64,000 bases of DNA from Flabesymbios commensalis (GCA_964017125.1 OZ024902.1:57443693-57507692); one strand, 5' to 3'. Numbered from the stretch's first letter, positions 23,979 through 36,117 are shown. Program-made: numbers and translations. The notes: generated by a model not told the origin, from the sequence alone.

Positions 23979-24718
23979 CATAATTACAACACTTCTGTTG
24001 CTGGTGAACGTCCGATATGTATTCTGCGACAGTTACCGACAGAGCGAACAGGATAGGACTCTTGTGGAAAACTCCAACACACCACGCACAGTAAACACCT
24101 CTCACGGCCGCAGACGTCACATCATCTGACGACTCTAATGGGACACAGACCTTCTTGGCATTAGAGATGACGGCGATGTCATATGAGGTGACAGGCTCAC
24201 GTATATCACTCTAGTCAAGCAGGGGATTACCTTACATCCGGTTATCTTTCTCACCCACTCGTCACACTTACCACGGCTTTTTATTATACCAGCGCTCACA
24301 GCCAGCTGTCCACCACCCGCTCTCTACGGGTGGATTTCCACAGCAGAAAATCTGTAAAGGCGTTTTTTTAAATAGCAAAAGTGGTTCGGAAGAATGTTTT
24401 GCGGGGGGAAATGGGGGTCTGGTTTATTATGAAAATTAATAGTCGACAATTCAGCACGGACTAGGACAAGTTACTATTACTTTTACTATGAGCGCGTCGA
24501 AGGGTCTTAGACCAGCTTTTCGCGTTTTAGAAGCTTTTATTTATTATTTGGTATAATCCACTGGTGTCCATGAAAAGTATACAAAGGCAGCCAATAGGCA
24601 GTATCTATTTACTTTTCAAGTAAACATTAAAGACAACTACATATTTCAAATTCACCAAATTATTCGTAATGTATCTGAAAAAAAATTATACGGTCAACAG
24701 TAAACACAGATGCTGTTA
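23979..24718. other. No gene recognised
   Basis: About 740 bp between the MITE cluster and the assembly gap. Somewhat GC-richer at 24000-24320 but with no frame or splice pattern that I can support. Confidence 0.4.
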
Positions 24719-24918
24719 NNNNNNNNNNNNNNNNNNNNNNNNNNNNNNNNNNNNNNNNNNNNNNNNNNNNNNNNNNNNNNNNNNNNNNNNNNNNNNNNNN
24801 NNNNNNNNNNNNNNNNNNNNNNNNNNNNNNNNNNNNNNNNNNNNNNNNNNNNNNNNNNNNNNNNNNNNNNNNNNNNNNNNNNNNNNNNNNNNNNNNNNNN
24901 NNNNNNNNNNNNNNNNNN
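24719..24918. other. Assembly gap, 200 Ns
   Basis: Exactly 200 undetermined bases. The round number suggests a fixed-size placeholder rather than a measured distance. Confidence 0.99.
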
Positions 24919-25540
24919 CTATTTCTAGAATGTAAACAAGTAATTTTTAACTTTGCGAGCATAAGTGATACTGAAAAACTGTGTTTTTTCCTCAGTGACA
25001 GTTCAATCTGTAAATAGTCCGCCAACGCCTCCCCAAAATGTAATATTTTTTTATCGGTGGTTGACTGGGGACTTTTCGAGATATTTATCAAAAACCTGTT
25101 TTTATGGTATGTTGTGTGCTATGGCGAATGAGGGCTTCGTTGGTACTGTACACCATATGATCAATTGTAATGTGCTGCTATAATAGTGGCCCAATGTATA
25201 TTGCATTGTTTTAGAATTAAATAAATAAATGTTAAAAATTGAACTAACTTCACACTTTCTCAATCTGAATGTTAAATGTTGAACCAACTTCACGCCAGGG
25301 ATGGGGTAATAGTAATAGGTAATATTGGTAGGTAGCGGGGGCAATTTTCCTGAAATAATAATACTAATAGATCGCGAAAAAATGATATAGTAGGGTCTGT
25401 TAGGGGGGAATTCAGGGTTGAATTGTGCACATTTGACTACAAGCATGAAAATTTGCACACTTTTAGTTTTGGACCTGCTGAATTCAAATCTGCCGGGAGC
25501 CAAAGCCAATTCTCAAAGGAGACGCCGTATTTGACAATTC
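24919..25540. other. No gene recognised
   Basis: AT-rich, with a degenerate internal duplication (TGTTAAAAATTGAACTAACTT at about 25230 and TGTTAAATGTTGAACCAACTT at about 25271). The minus-strand open frame here is low-complexity and not protein-like. Confidence 0.4.
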
Positions 25541-26150
25541 AAAATGGCCGCCACCTCAAAATAATTGTCTAATTACTAGCCAACCTAAGACACCGAATTA
25601 CAATTATAAAAACGAATTCTACGTTTTTTTACAGAAAGTGATTCTAAATCATTTGCCCACTCGGCAGTAGCATCGACTGACATCACTATCATGGGAAATC
25701 AAAGATGGCCGCCACCCAGAAACATTTTTTTCATCGCTACATAACCGGATGTCATAAACTTGGAAATAAGAGCTTTTTTCTTTGTTTTTGCAACCCCTGA
25801 TTCTAAATTTGATGCTATTTCAACAGTAAAACAAAAAGTGACCCTAAATTTATAGAAAATCCAATCTGGCCGCCAGTTAGATTATCCTATTACCAGCCAA
25901 ACAAAGTTACATAAATGCCATCAAAAAGAGCTTTCTATGTTTTTGACATCCCTGATTTCAAATATGACCCCTATTTGTCAGCAACCTTCACCATATCATA
26001 AAATCCAAGACAGTGGATAGACAAATGTATTATTATCAGCAAGCCAAACGTAACATAATAACAAGTAAACTACTTCCAGAGTCTTTGATTTGATACTTTA
26101 GCTCTCATATAATTACAATACAATTGTATAAATTACAACAGTTGTGATTC
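25541..26150. repeat. Degenerate tandem repeat, about 162-bp unit
   Basis: Units begin at (A/C)TGGCCGCCA near 25543, 25704 and 25867, with a faded fourth near 26020. Each contains, in order, a CATAA/TACATAA block, an AAAAGAGCTTT(C/T) block, a GTTTTTGCAACCCCTGATTC block and an AAATTTGATGC block. Divergence between units is high, so the array is old. Confidence 0.65.
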
Positions 26151-26396
26151 AAGGTTGTCAACATGAAACTGCTCCTTATATTCATAATTTATCTCTCTGC
26201 TGTACATTTTGCACCAAATTATAGTATAGTTATATTTGTAGTACCCATTATGTACTGGTGGTGGTATAGAGTAGAATGCATGCAGAATGATGACTACTTA
26301 CAGCAAGAATGGCTGCTATCAACTGGGAGCTATGTTGCCTCTGCCAATATGAAAAGGCTGAACGGCCTTGCTTCATTTGAGTAAGATCATGGAGAG

Positions 26397-26832
26397 AGAT
26401 TTGGTTTAAAGGTGTCATGGACTCAGCTTGACGAAGGTCGGGGTATTGCTAAGACAATCCAAGCGCACACAATGCTAAATATCATAAAGTGTATAAAACA
26501 ATTACTATAGTAACTCTCGGTTGAAAAGATTAACTGACAAAAATGATTCTGCTGAACCAAAACTCACCTAAAAGAAAATGTTCAGTTCTACAGTATCTGC
26601 TCTACCGAAGTATCCTTGTTACATACCATTTGATGTACAGGGCAGAAATAATCTACTTACCGTAAAATCGAAACAGATAATGTAGACACAAACTTAAAAG
26701 CATGCATGGCTAAGAGAACTATCAGCTTTCAGCTTCTCGGCCGACTGACTTCCCAAGCAGCTGATGCCCACGCTGGTGACACTTATTATTATATATATGG
26801 TATCTGTACTTGAGAGACTTAGCTCGTGCTGA
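26397..26832. repeat. 436-bp tandem duplication, first copy
   Basis: Starts AGATTTGGTTTAAAGGTGTC and repeats at an offset of 436 with no internal difference seen. The content is AT-rich and non-coding as far as I can tell. Confidence 0.95.
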
Positions 26833-27268
26833 AGATTTGGTTTAAAGGTGTCATGGACTCAGCTTGACGAAGGTCGGGGTATTGCTAAGACAATCCAAGC
26901 GCACACAATGCTAAATATCATAAAGTGTATAAAACAATTACTATAGTAACTCTCGGTTGAAAAGATTAACTGACAAAAATGATTCTGCTGAACCAAAACT
27001 CACCTAAAAGAAAATGTTCAGTTCTACAGTATCTGCTCTACCGAAGTATCCTTGTTACATACCATTTGATGTACAGGGCAGAAATAATCTACTTACCGTA
27101 AAATCGAAACAGATAATGTAGACACAAACTTAAAAGCATGCATGGCTAAGAGAACTATCAGCTTTCAGCTTCTCGGCCGACTGACTTCCCAAGCAGCTGA
27201 TGCCCACGCTGGTGACACTTATTATTATATATATGGTATCTGTACTTGAGAGACTTAGCTCGTGCTGG
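26833..27268. repeat. 436-bp tandem duplication, second copy
   Basis: Same as 26397-26832. It ends near CTCGTGCTGGAGATCG, where the right flank diverges from the start of the unit. Like the 6.6-kb repeat it may be a recent duplication or an assembly product. Confidence 0.95.
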
Positions 27269-27389
27269 AGATCGTAGAGTATCTGCACGTCCTTACCTTC
27301 AAACTATCAACGTTGCGACATTTATATAGAACTCTTGTCGCAGAGGAAGCCCAGAGGTCGCAGTTAGATTAAGATGATACACGTTTTTC

Positions 27390-27990
27390 TTGATGCGAGC
27401 AGCAGACACTACACAGAAAATGCTCTTTTACCCCGGATTCCCTAACACATTCAATCCCTGGACAATTGCGAAGCGCCATCACCACCATTCTCCAGGATGC
27501 CTCAGCGACGAGTTACAGACAGAGCTACAACGCAGAGCAAGAGTGGCAATCACAATTTCTCAACAGATTATTTATAATACACGCAGTGGTACAAACCATG
27601 CAACAAAGTCTACAAACATCCGCCATCAGTCATCAACAATGCCTTCGGGGTTTCTGTATCTTACAGTCGTATAAAATGGTTTGTCTAGGTTGGAGTTGTA
27701 CTGCCCACAAAATTACGCAGTGGTGTATTTGTGACCTTTTATCATGTTTATGTGGACAACCTTGATGACAATAACCGAGGTAATTTTTCACAGAATGAGT
27801 TTTATGGCACACCTATCAGTGTGACGAACCATCTATCTTGTGAAAACAAAAGAGTAGAACGGCCCCATATCCAGCTGAATTTTACAGACACTTCTTCGCC
27901 ACAACTTCCTGAAGCATACGCAGTGATTAAACCAGTTGAATATATAAGCAATGGTTTGCATGTACCATGTATCTCAATTCACGACCATCT
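27390..27990 (+). pseudogene. Relic of a multicopy uncharacterised coding family (tentative)
   Basis: Three short frames in sequence show protein-like runs: SQQIIYNTRSGTN (about 27555-27595), then VYVDNLDDNNRG and EFYGTPISV (27740-27830), then LPEAYAVIKPVEY (27900-27950). From memory, a pattern of VDNIDHN, then FHGTGISL, then LP(E/D)SY recurs in large uncharacterised proteins present in many copies in corals and molluscs, which is why I call it a relic. The reading frame is broken and no intact gene is present. Its function and whether it belongs to a mobile element are unknown to me. Confidence 0.35.
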
Positions 27991-28019
27991 CATAATCTCT
28001 TACATGGATCCATAGTCAA

Positions 28020-28860
28020 AGATAAATCTTGGATGTCACAATGAGGCAAGGCTTTGACTTTTCACAAGTGTGAAGAAGACATTAGAAGCCTTACCACTAA
28101 AACAGGCTCTCTGATCTCTGTCAACACATCCAGCAGGGCAATACTACAGGGCAGCTTTTCTAAAATCAGATAACGTCTGTCCACCAGGATATCCCAGACT
28201 TTCATGATTGGGGGTGGCACTTGGACAATAGTCGTTGGTTGCCTTTCTGGACAAACCTTGGTGGCAGCAGCAAGGCATGTTCTCTTCTTCTGCAATGTGG
28301 CTGTGCGAAATAATACACAGGTAATGGAAAGTGCAGCAGACCTGGATAGGATGGTCCTGAGCTTAATTTGCTTGATCAAAAGTTGGATTTGTCCAGATTA
28401 GAAGCAGCTTTTGTGTCAGAGGAAAAAAAAATATTTTCAAGTGTAAATGCTCATGAATCAGTATCTAGTCACAGACGGTGGTCATTTTTGTTGTGTATTT
28501 ATTACATTTGTGTTATATCAGCTTTTAAATGTTTATTTCGTTGATTTTGCGTATGTAGTTTTAACTTTGTTGGTTATAAGCCTGATTGTGTTGATCAATA
28601 ATCTAGGATAACTAACGTGTTAGCCCATGTTGACAATTAAGAGAAGGTCATTTTTTAATGTAAATATTCATGAATCAGCGTGATTCCAGTTATAGCATGT
28701 GCTATTTTTGCATCGCTTATTGATTTATTGCCTTTTTGTTATATTGTTTGTTTAGATGGTCATAAAAGTAAAATGTTCATGAATAAGTGTGATTCCAGTC
28801 ACAACATGCGATATTATAAATATAGCCTTTATTCGATTATTGCTATGTTGTTAAAGTTTG
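28020..28860. other. No supported gene
   Basis: Overlapping open frames on both strands at 28062-28401 (minus frame with VWDILVDRRYLILEKL) have somewhat protein-like composition but match nothing I know. The remainder is AT-rich, with a triplicated motif (ATGTTCATGAATAAGTGTGA and variants near 28450, 28665 and 28775). Confidence 0.35.
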
Positions 28861-28997
28861 TTTTTTGTTTGTTTGTTTGTTTGTTTGTTTGTTTGTTTGT
28901 TTGTTTGTTTGTTTGTTTGTTTGTTTGTTTGTTTGTTTGTTTGTTTGTTTGTTTGTTTGTTTGTTTGTTTGTTTGTTTGTTTGTTTGTTTGTTTGTT
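28861..28997. repeat. (TTTG)n microsatellite
   Basis: About 34 units of TTTG with essentially no interruption. Confidence 0.98.
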
Positions 28998-29160
28998 CGT
29001 TGGATTATATAAAAAGTAATAAACGGATTCGCATGCATTTTTTACCAGAGATTTGTCTCGGGCAAGATATTGAGGGTGATCCAGATCCGATTGGGATCGA
29101 ACTGATTTGCATGTTACCAGAAGGTTAACATGATCAAACCCCAAAATGCTGTCCGTGTGA

Positions 29161-29600
29161 GTTAAAGCGACACTATCAGGCCAAAATCATCATTTTTAGT
29201 TTGGCTCTTTGAAATGCCCATAATATGTCAATATGTCCATAGACTGGAATTACATGTGTTTTTTTAATTTTTGTGCTGCGCGTTCACCAGTTAAACGAGA
29301 AATAAGGACGAGATTTAGTTTCGGAGATGCATGTCCAAAATAAGAAATACGGGAATAACTGAAAAATGAGGCTTTCGGCACACTTACTACGTTGCCACAG
29401 CAACCCATGATTTAAAAGACTTTCACAATTCTAGTCCATGGACATGTTAACATAATGCATGTATGATCAAGAAGCCTCTGGATGATTTTTGGCTTGATTG
29501 TGTCACGAAAACCTTCCAAATATTAATTAGGTATTACATGTCAATTGGTGCTTTAAAATTCAATTAATAGATTAGTATATGTCACTTCACAATTTCACCA
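29161..29600. repeat. Dispersed repeat fragment
   Basis: TAAAGCGACACTATCAGGCC and CAAAATCATCATTTTTAGTT occur inverted at about 54613-54660. This is a shared repeat of unknown class. Confidence 0.5.
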
Positions 29601-30720
29601 TGGGCTACAAGTACCCTACGCACCCCCCCCCCCCCAACTCAACCACACCAACATTTTTTAAACCCTGATACGTCCAAAACATGGAATGAGATGTTAACAG
29701 CAACAAATTTGGGCGGATTTTATATTTTGACCGCTTTTATGAGGGTACTCCCAAACCTGTCTAAAGTTAGTGGGTAGGGTTACATAAACGTCTGTCTTTG
29801 ATGTTCTGATTAACAAATCTGCAATTGCGATATACCATATAACATTCCCAATCAAGCATTGCAGTATACAGTAAAGAGTCGTCTCTCCACGTGTGCTCAA
29901 ACACGATTCCTATTATAAAATAATCAAAACGTACAACTAAACAAACTAGTCAACATGGTCAAGCGAAACGTCATAATAACACGTAATTATAGGACATATC
30001 GATTATGGCCTATGTTTTTGGAACCCAGATATGTATATGCTTCAAAATGAGTGTTATTTATATTTATAAGTTTCATATATTTTTTTCAATAAAAGATATA
30101 TTGCAGTCTTTCATGGAAATAATATGTCCATTTAGCCCGGGCCGAAATCTGAAACATTGAACTTTGCTCGACAGTTTAGTGTATACTTTTGTATGCACTT
30201 GTCTTCACATAATTTGTGTGTGCTGGATTCGAATCTGTCGGATAAAATATATTTGGTCACCTTCACATTTAAATTAGAAAATAACAAAGTGGCCACCGAA
30301 ATGTAAAAAACTCCGTATTTTCCATGGTCTTTCGCACAGGGAAGCACAATTTGTGGTTTCTGTAAGACGTTTTATTTGATAATTTGTCCTATTGTTTTTT
30401 GAAAGAAATGACCTTTATTTGACCTTTAAATCCAGGAAGTCTGCCTTTCTCATCTATTTACTGCTACACATGTTGACGATAATATCGCGTATTTGTAGTA
30501 ACTTAGTGGACCATGCAGGAATAAGCTACTGACGAATACATTTAAAAGAAAAAAATCCAAAATATCCGCGACACTCACCTTCATATGAACATAAAACAAA
30601 AAGGCCACCAATATATAAATTAACCCTATTTTGTTTATTTGTGGCTCAGTATTGCTCAATTTATGTTTTTTGCATGACTTGGAGGCACAAACACACATTT
30701 CTGATGTTTATGTTTCATAG
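29600..30720. repeat. Copy of the 43088-45065 element family, internal part
   Basis: Blocks shared with 43430-44570 in the same order: GGGTTACATAAACGTCTGTC, GCAATTGCGATATACCATAT, AAACAAACTAGTCAACATGG, GAAACATTGAACTTTGCTC and GAATCTGTCGGATAAAAT. The terminal inverted repeats of the complete copy are not evident here. Another piece (GCACCCCCCCCCCCCCC to CCACACCAACATTTTTTAAA, 29619-29660) is inverted at about 37180-37240. Non-coding. Confidence 0.65.
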
Positions 30721-30879
30721 ACTGGGGCCAATCCCACTAAGAATATTAAAATTGGGATTATCTCAACTTTCTCTCATTTTCATTAGAAAAGTTAGGATTT
30801 TTCACCAGCTTTAACATTTCTATTAAAAAGAAAAACAAATTATACAAAGCATAAATTGCCAACGACATTTCATAACAAA

Positions 30880-32964
30880 TGTTTAAACGCCTACTAAATA
30901 CAATAGTTCGAAGAACAGAGAAGGGTCATTATGCTGATTTATTTAATCAACATAAAAAAAACATGAGGAAGACATAGACAAGGAAAAAACATAACTGTCG
31001 CCTGATAAATGTGTTAAAAATAATAAAATTGTTCACTAACGTTATATCTAACGGTTTTAATCATTCTTACGTTAACATTGGCTCCGACCTGGCTAAAAAA
31101 ATACCTTAATGTGATAGAGATTATTTAACTCATATCCCGAATATATATGAGAAAGTATTTTTCTAAAATATGTTACCTATTTTGAAATTTCCAAAAAAAT
31201 AATGCTCTTAAAGAATTCTAGCCCTGGATAGGATGGAAATTATGGTAAGGTTCTTAAAAATACATGCAATATTTTCAGTGAACAGTTAATACATATATTA
31301 AACTTATAAATAACACAAAGGGTGTTCCCAGATGAACTAAAGATTGCTCGTGTAATATGTATTTAGAAAGGCGGAAACAGTATGCTGGTAAATAATTAGT
31401 CTATAGGCCTGTGTCTGTTTTATCATAACTCACTAAAATATTTGAAAGAAGTATATATAATAATTATATATAATAATTGAGTTTATAAACAAAAATAATA
31501 TCCTATATAAATACCAGCTTTGATTTAGGGGAGGGATGGGAGCGAACACTGCCGTGATTATTCTAATAGACAAAATATTATCAGCTCTAGATTACGGTGA
31601 TAGTGTATTAGGGGTTTTCTTGGATTTTCCAAGGCATTTGATACTGTTGATCACACCATATTATTAAAAACTACTACATAAATTACGAAATAGAGGTTAA
31701 GCATACGATTGAAAACAAACTATTTAATTAACATGAAACAATTTGTATCTTTCAATAACGTAACATCTAGCTACAAACCAATCACTTGTGGGGTGCCCCA
31801 AGGCTCTATTTTGGGACCATTGTTATTTCTCCTTTACATAAATGATATAGTGAATGTTTCACCATTGTTATTCACAATTTTATACGCTGATGATTCACAA
31901 TTAATTTTAACAGGAAATAATGTTGCTCCTGCAATTGATATTATAAAAAATAACTAAGTACAATCATAGAATGGCTACATTAAAATAAATTATTTCTTAA
32001 TGCGAATAAAACAAGATATATAATTTTCAGTAATAACACCAACAACATAAACATGCATAAATGAGTCACTATAAACAACATAATTTTGAAAAAAGTGGAA
32101 AATATTAAATTCCTCGGTGCTATAATAGATTTAAAATTAGTTTGGTCCAATCATCTTTCGTCTATTAAAAGGTAAGAATCTAGGTGCATAGCTATACTAT
32201 GTAAAGTAAGGAGTCTACAGAAAGCTTTAACTTTAAAAACTATTTACAATAGTTTCATATATCCTTATTTCACATACTGCATTGAAGTTTGGGGTCATAC
32301 TTGTGATAAATAGGCCCATATATGAGTTATTTGTTCAAAATGTAGAAAAGAGCTGTAAGGATTATAACGTCTTCGTCATATCTACCTCATACATTGCCTA
32401 TTTTTTCTAATCCTAAAATTATCAACATCTATAATATTTATAATAATATTTATAATTATCAAGTGCTAATATTTATGCTGAAGTACATTAAAGGATTATT
32501 GCCTTCAATCTTTAATGATATATTCATACAAAACAATGCAATACACAACAATATTATCAGACAAGCTAACAATATCCATGTATCAGCCTGTAAAAGTAGA
32601 TTGCCACAACAAACTAACAGATTTGCAGGAACATTTCATGTATTCTAAATTAAAAATGAATATTTGTTTGTCATCATGAAAACATAATTTAAAGGAATAT
32701 ATTGTAGCTAATGGTTTTCCCATTATATCAAATTCAAAATTGTTCTTATATGGTTAGTACTGTGTCTGGGTTTTTTCTCACAGTTGCTTGCACTGGTGTT
32801 TTCTGTAATTTTCATTCAAACAATTTAATTATTGAAAGTATTTTAAGGGCCTATAATACCTGTAGGTGTTCTGTCCTTAATGATATTACAGTGTTTTTTA
32901 TGTATTATGAGGTTTAAGCATCGTTTGTCCCGCAAATAAATGCATTTTGAATTGAATTGAATTC
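30880..32964 (+). mobile_element. Decayed CR1/L2-like LINE, 3' half
   Basis: Remnants in order: RTEKGHYADLFNQHKKNM (about 30915), FNHSYVNIGSDLAKKI (31050-31105), GVFPDELKIARVI (31320-31360), YRPVSVL (31400), the reverse-transcriptase block CGVPQGSILGPLLFLLYIND (31784-31845) and YADD (31883-31894). A C-terminal piece (KYIKGLLPSIFNDIF) follows at 32485-32530, and the element ends in a short (ATTGA)n tail at 32946-32964. Several frameshifts and stops separate the pieces and the 5' half is absent, so it is inactive and fairly old. Family assignment rests on the RT motif style and the short 3' microsatellite tail; a Jockey-clade element is the alternative. Confidence 0.8.
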
Positions 32965-33180
32965 AATACACCCAAATTATGTAAAAACAAGCTCAAGTTC
33001 AATGTTTCATATCTCATCCCAGACTGAATACACGCATTTTCAAAAAAGGCTGCAATACTCTTACTTTTAGAAATAAATTTCGCATGTACAAATCTAAATA
33101 CCACTCACTTTTAAGCATATACACATCTGGGTTCAGAAAACATAGTTCAAATATAGATATGTCCAATAATTATGTTTTAT
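32965..33180 (-). repeat. Inverted fragment of the 43088-45065 element family
   Basis: On the minus strand it reads GGGATGAGATATGAAACATTG then AACTTGAGCTTGTTTTTACA, matching 43868-43945. It directly abuts the tail of the LINE. Confidence 0.6.
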
Positions 33181-33346
33181 CAAGTCGTTCTATCGGCCAT
33201 GTTGACTATAGTTTGTTTTGCTGTAGATTTTTTTTTATAATTTAAACAAATGTGTATGGCTAACTCTCTAATCCACGCATCATGCAATACATCATTAGAA
33301 CGGACATTTAATGAACTTTTACATGGTATATTGCATGGTTACAGCT

Positions 33347-33536
33347 CTATGTTCAGAAGGTCCTATGTTCAGAAGGTTCTATGTTCAGAAGGTTCTATGT
33401 TCAGAAGGTCCTTTGTTCAGAAGGTCCTATGTTCAGAAGGTTCCATGTTTATAAGGTTCTATATTCAGAAGGTTCTATGTTCAAAAGGTCCTATGTTCAG
33501 ATATATTTGTTCAGAAGGTCCTATGTTTAGAAAGTA
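33347..33536. repeat. 16-bp minisatellite (TATGTTCAGAAGGTCC)
   Basis: Unit length is 16 bp (starts at 33348 and 33364), about 11 units, with C/T variation at the last two bases. The same unit occurs inverted at 36743-37002. Because 16 is not a multiple of three, all frames read through it with a 16-residue period, which creates spurious open frames. Confidence 0.95.
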
Positions 33537-34251
33537 CCGGTGACTATTTGTCAGTTCCAATTGGGCACACAACGTTTTTTGTGACGTTGATACAATGTTG
33601 CAAAAACGTTGTGTGGCCAGTGATTTTCCGAGCTGAAATGAGGTTTCATAAAATTTGATGGACTCAATAAATTGTAGATATGAAAGTTATAATTATATTT
33701 TATAGGAGGTACGTTGTTCGAAATATCATATAAAAATACCGTACAAGCACTCAAATACCCCTCGGCTGATGCAGTGACTATATATGCCAGGTTTCAAGGC
33801 AATTAATTGAAAATAAGAACGAATTATTAAAAATGATAAAACCAAAATAGCCGCCGCAGCCTCGTTTTCAGTCTCACACGAAAACGGACAATACTAATAG
33901 ACTCGCAAACCCCGAAAACCTATATCATATACCAGGTTTCGAGGGAATTCTGAAAAAAAAAGTTGAAAAAAATTGGTCGCCAGGTGGCGGCCATTTTGAT
34001 TATCGGTGGAGAGCTGAAATTCTAATCAGGTCATCTCCATACTCATGGGTAACTTCACATAAACAATTGGTGAGATCCAATAATTATTTAAAGTTATCGC
34101 GTTAACAAGATTTTTTTTAAATCTTTGACCTTGACCTTTGACCTATGACCTTTACCTTGGATAAAAAAAAGTGCCGGGAGGGGTTGAATGTTTGTATGAA
34201 TTATGAATTCAATCTGTTGCACCATGTTGGTGTAGTAGCCAAAAGAGTGCG
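33537..34251. other. No gene recognised
   Basis: Contains a short inverted motif (ACACAACGTTTTTTGTGACG ... GCAAAAACGTTGTGTGGCC, 33568-33618) and CCTTGACCTTTGACCTATGA tandem motifs near 34130. No coding signal. Confidence 0.4.
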
Positions 34252-34252
34252 T

Positions 34253-34292
<40 letters not shown>
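34252..34292. repeat. (CGG)n microsatellite
   Basis: About 13 units of GGC/CGG in an otherwise AT-rich stretch. The surrounding frame would encode poly-alanine but has no other coding support. Confidence 0.95.
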
Positions 34293-34713
34293 AGACGGCT
34301 GCGTCACACGAAGGGAACGACAATACCCCTTCGGGCCCAACGGGCCGAGGGGTAAAAACGAGTGATATAGGCCTAGATGTAGAAATATAAATTATCTTAT
34401 CTTATGTGGTATATGGGATTATTCTCTGTTGAATGTAAAGTCTAAGTGGTATGTGGTGATAGGTAAATATGCAATATGTCACAACCTTTACAAGTAAATA
34501 TACCGGGTGGTAATGATGCCCGCTGGTAATGAAAAAAAATATTATTTAATGAATTTATCGGAACCGGTCCATATCTACAATAAGAAATACGTATTGTAAA
34601 TAGAAGAAATAGCCACCATGACCATTGAAATAGGGCTTGCACGTATGATAAATGTCAGAACAATAAACATACTGAGTGTATTGTGAAAATTGCAGTTCAA
34701 AATCAAGGTGATA

Positions 34714-34735
34714 ATATATATATATATATATATAC
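34714..34735. repeat. (TA)n microsatellite
   Basis: About eleven TA units. Confidence 0.9.
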
Positions 34736-34949
34736 ATAGGTCATGTAATTGTAAACTTTTGCTTAATGTCCCTTTTCGACAGTGGACTAGCAGTCATTTA
34801 AATGACATTGCAATACGATAAAAACAGTGCAGTTAATTGATGAGATGAATGATGTACAGATGATGATGTGATCGTGGGGCGATAAGGCATGGTGGGTTAT
34901 TAAGAGTAGGCCTATTTCCCTTCACTCGCCCGACAAGGGGTTCTGGCAT

Positions 34950-36117
34950 GTCTATAGTCGGATTCACATTAACCGTGGCGAATAATTTCGCTGATTTCTC
35001 CGTCAATTCTCAACCAATTCGCATACACTATTCCATAGACTTTTTTCTGGTCATCGGGCAATGAATTGAAAAATATTGTATGCATTAAAAGTTAGTCGAT
35101 TTAACATGTAGTAAATAAAAAATGTCGCCCTCCATAAACCCATTTGCTTCGTCTGATAAGTTCATAACGTCTTCTCCTTGGCCGCCTTCGGCTTCTTAAG
35201 ATGGCATAGTCATGTATAGTGTCAGCCACTAACATTGCTATGTTATCACCTGTTATATAATGCTTGGTTACGTGATTACATAATAACGTTTATTGCCAAC
35301 CAAACCCGTCTGTTGTTTTGAATGATTCTCAGTAAGTTATTTGAGTGAATAGTGGATATAATTGTGTGGAAATTAATACTAGTAATTTGCAGTAATTAAA
35401 TTCCGGTGAACTGCTCATAGTACACATGCACATGTATATCGGACTCGGCTAGTCGGAGGCGGTGTCTTATATGACCTGCCCCGCCTGTTGATTGGCTACC
35501 GAGGTCCTGCCCGTGGTTCCTCCACGTGGCCGAGTCGGGATCACCCCACCCCAGGGGTGATAACCCGTCCACGAACTCCTTACTGGACAGTTTGTGTCTG
35601 TTCAGCAAGGTGTCTACGTCTGAAAATACACCCACCCTCCTCACCCTTTTTAATTGTGTTAATTGTATTAATATTTTATTAATCAAGTGTTAACTTTGAT
35701 ATATCACAATACATTTTAATATGATAATGCTTTGTTATTAGATAATGTTTTATAAATGGCCGCCTTCGGCTTCTTAAGATGGCATAGTCATGTATAGTGT
35801 CAACCACTTGTTATGTAATGCTTGGTTATGTGATTACATAATAAAGTTTATTGCCAACCAAACCCGTCTGTTGTTTTGAATGATTTTCAGAAAGTTATTT
35901 GTGTGAATAGTGGATATAATTACATGTCAAATTGTCTAACTTCTTCTAACTAGCTTGTAAAACTTCTCGAAATTAGTAGTCGAGAATTAGTAGTCGTCCC
36001 ATGTCTAGATAATTGTCTGTGCAAAATGTCATGAAAATTGGTTCAGAATTGACTGGGGAATCTGCGAAATTCATTCACCCTGTTTGATGAATTTAATGTG
36101 AATCTGACTATAGATGA
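34950..36117. mobile_element. Element with about 75-bp inverted ends
   Basis: Left end CTATAGTCGGATTCACATTAA (34952 on), followed by TTTCGCTGATT and CAATTCTCAACCAATT, is inverted at the right end (GGTTCAGAATTGACTGGGGA ... TTAATGTGAATCTGACTATAG, about 36038-36114). Inside are two direct repeats of about 170-190 bp (35179-35371 and 35757-35928), both opening GGCCGCCTTCGGCTTCTTAA. Between those lies a GC-richer segment (35400-35650) with an unassigned minus-strand open frame. Probably a non-autonomous DNA element; class unknown. Confidence 0.6.

Noticed and set aside
24660-25091. Open frames spanning the run of Ns
   Set aside because: They exist only because undetermined codons are not read as stops.
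25102-25509. 135-codon minus-strand frame
   Set aside because: Crosses a repeat-like region with low-complexity Ile/Tyr runs; no domain and no conserved-looking motif.
26163-26384. 73-codon frame starting MKLLLIFIIYLSAVHF, signal-peptide-like
   Set aside because: It lies at the end of an old degenerate satellite, the hydrophobic start is expected from AT-rich DNA, and nothing downstream supports a secreted peptide.
28680-29144. Long open frames on both strands (poly Leu-Phe-Val-Cys and Lys-Gln-Thr-Asn runs)
   Set aside because: They are translations of the (TTTG)n microsatellite and its short flanks.
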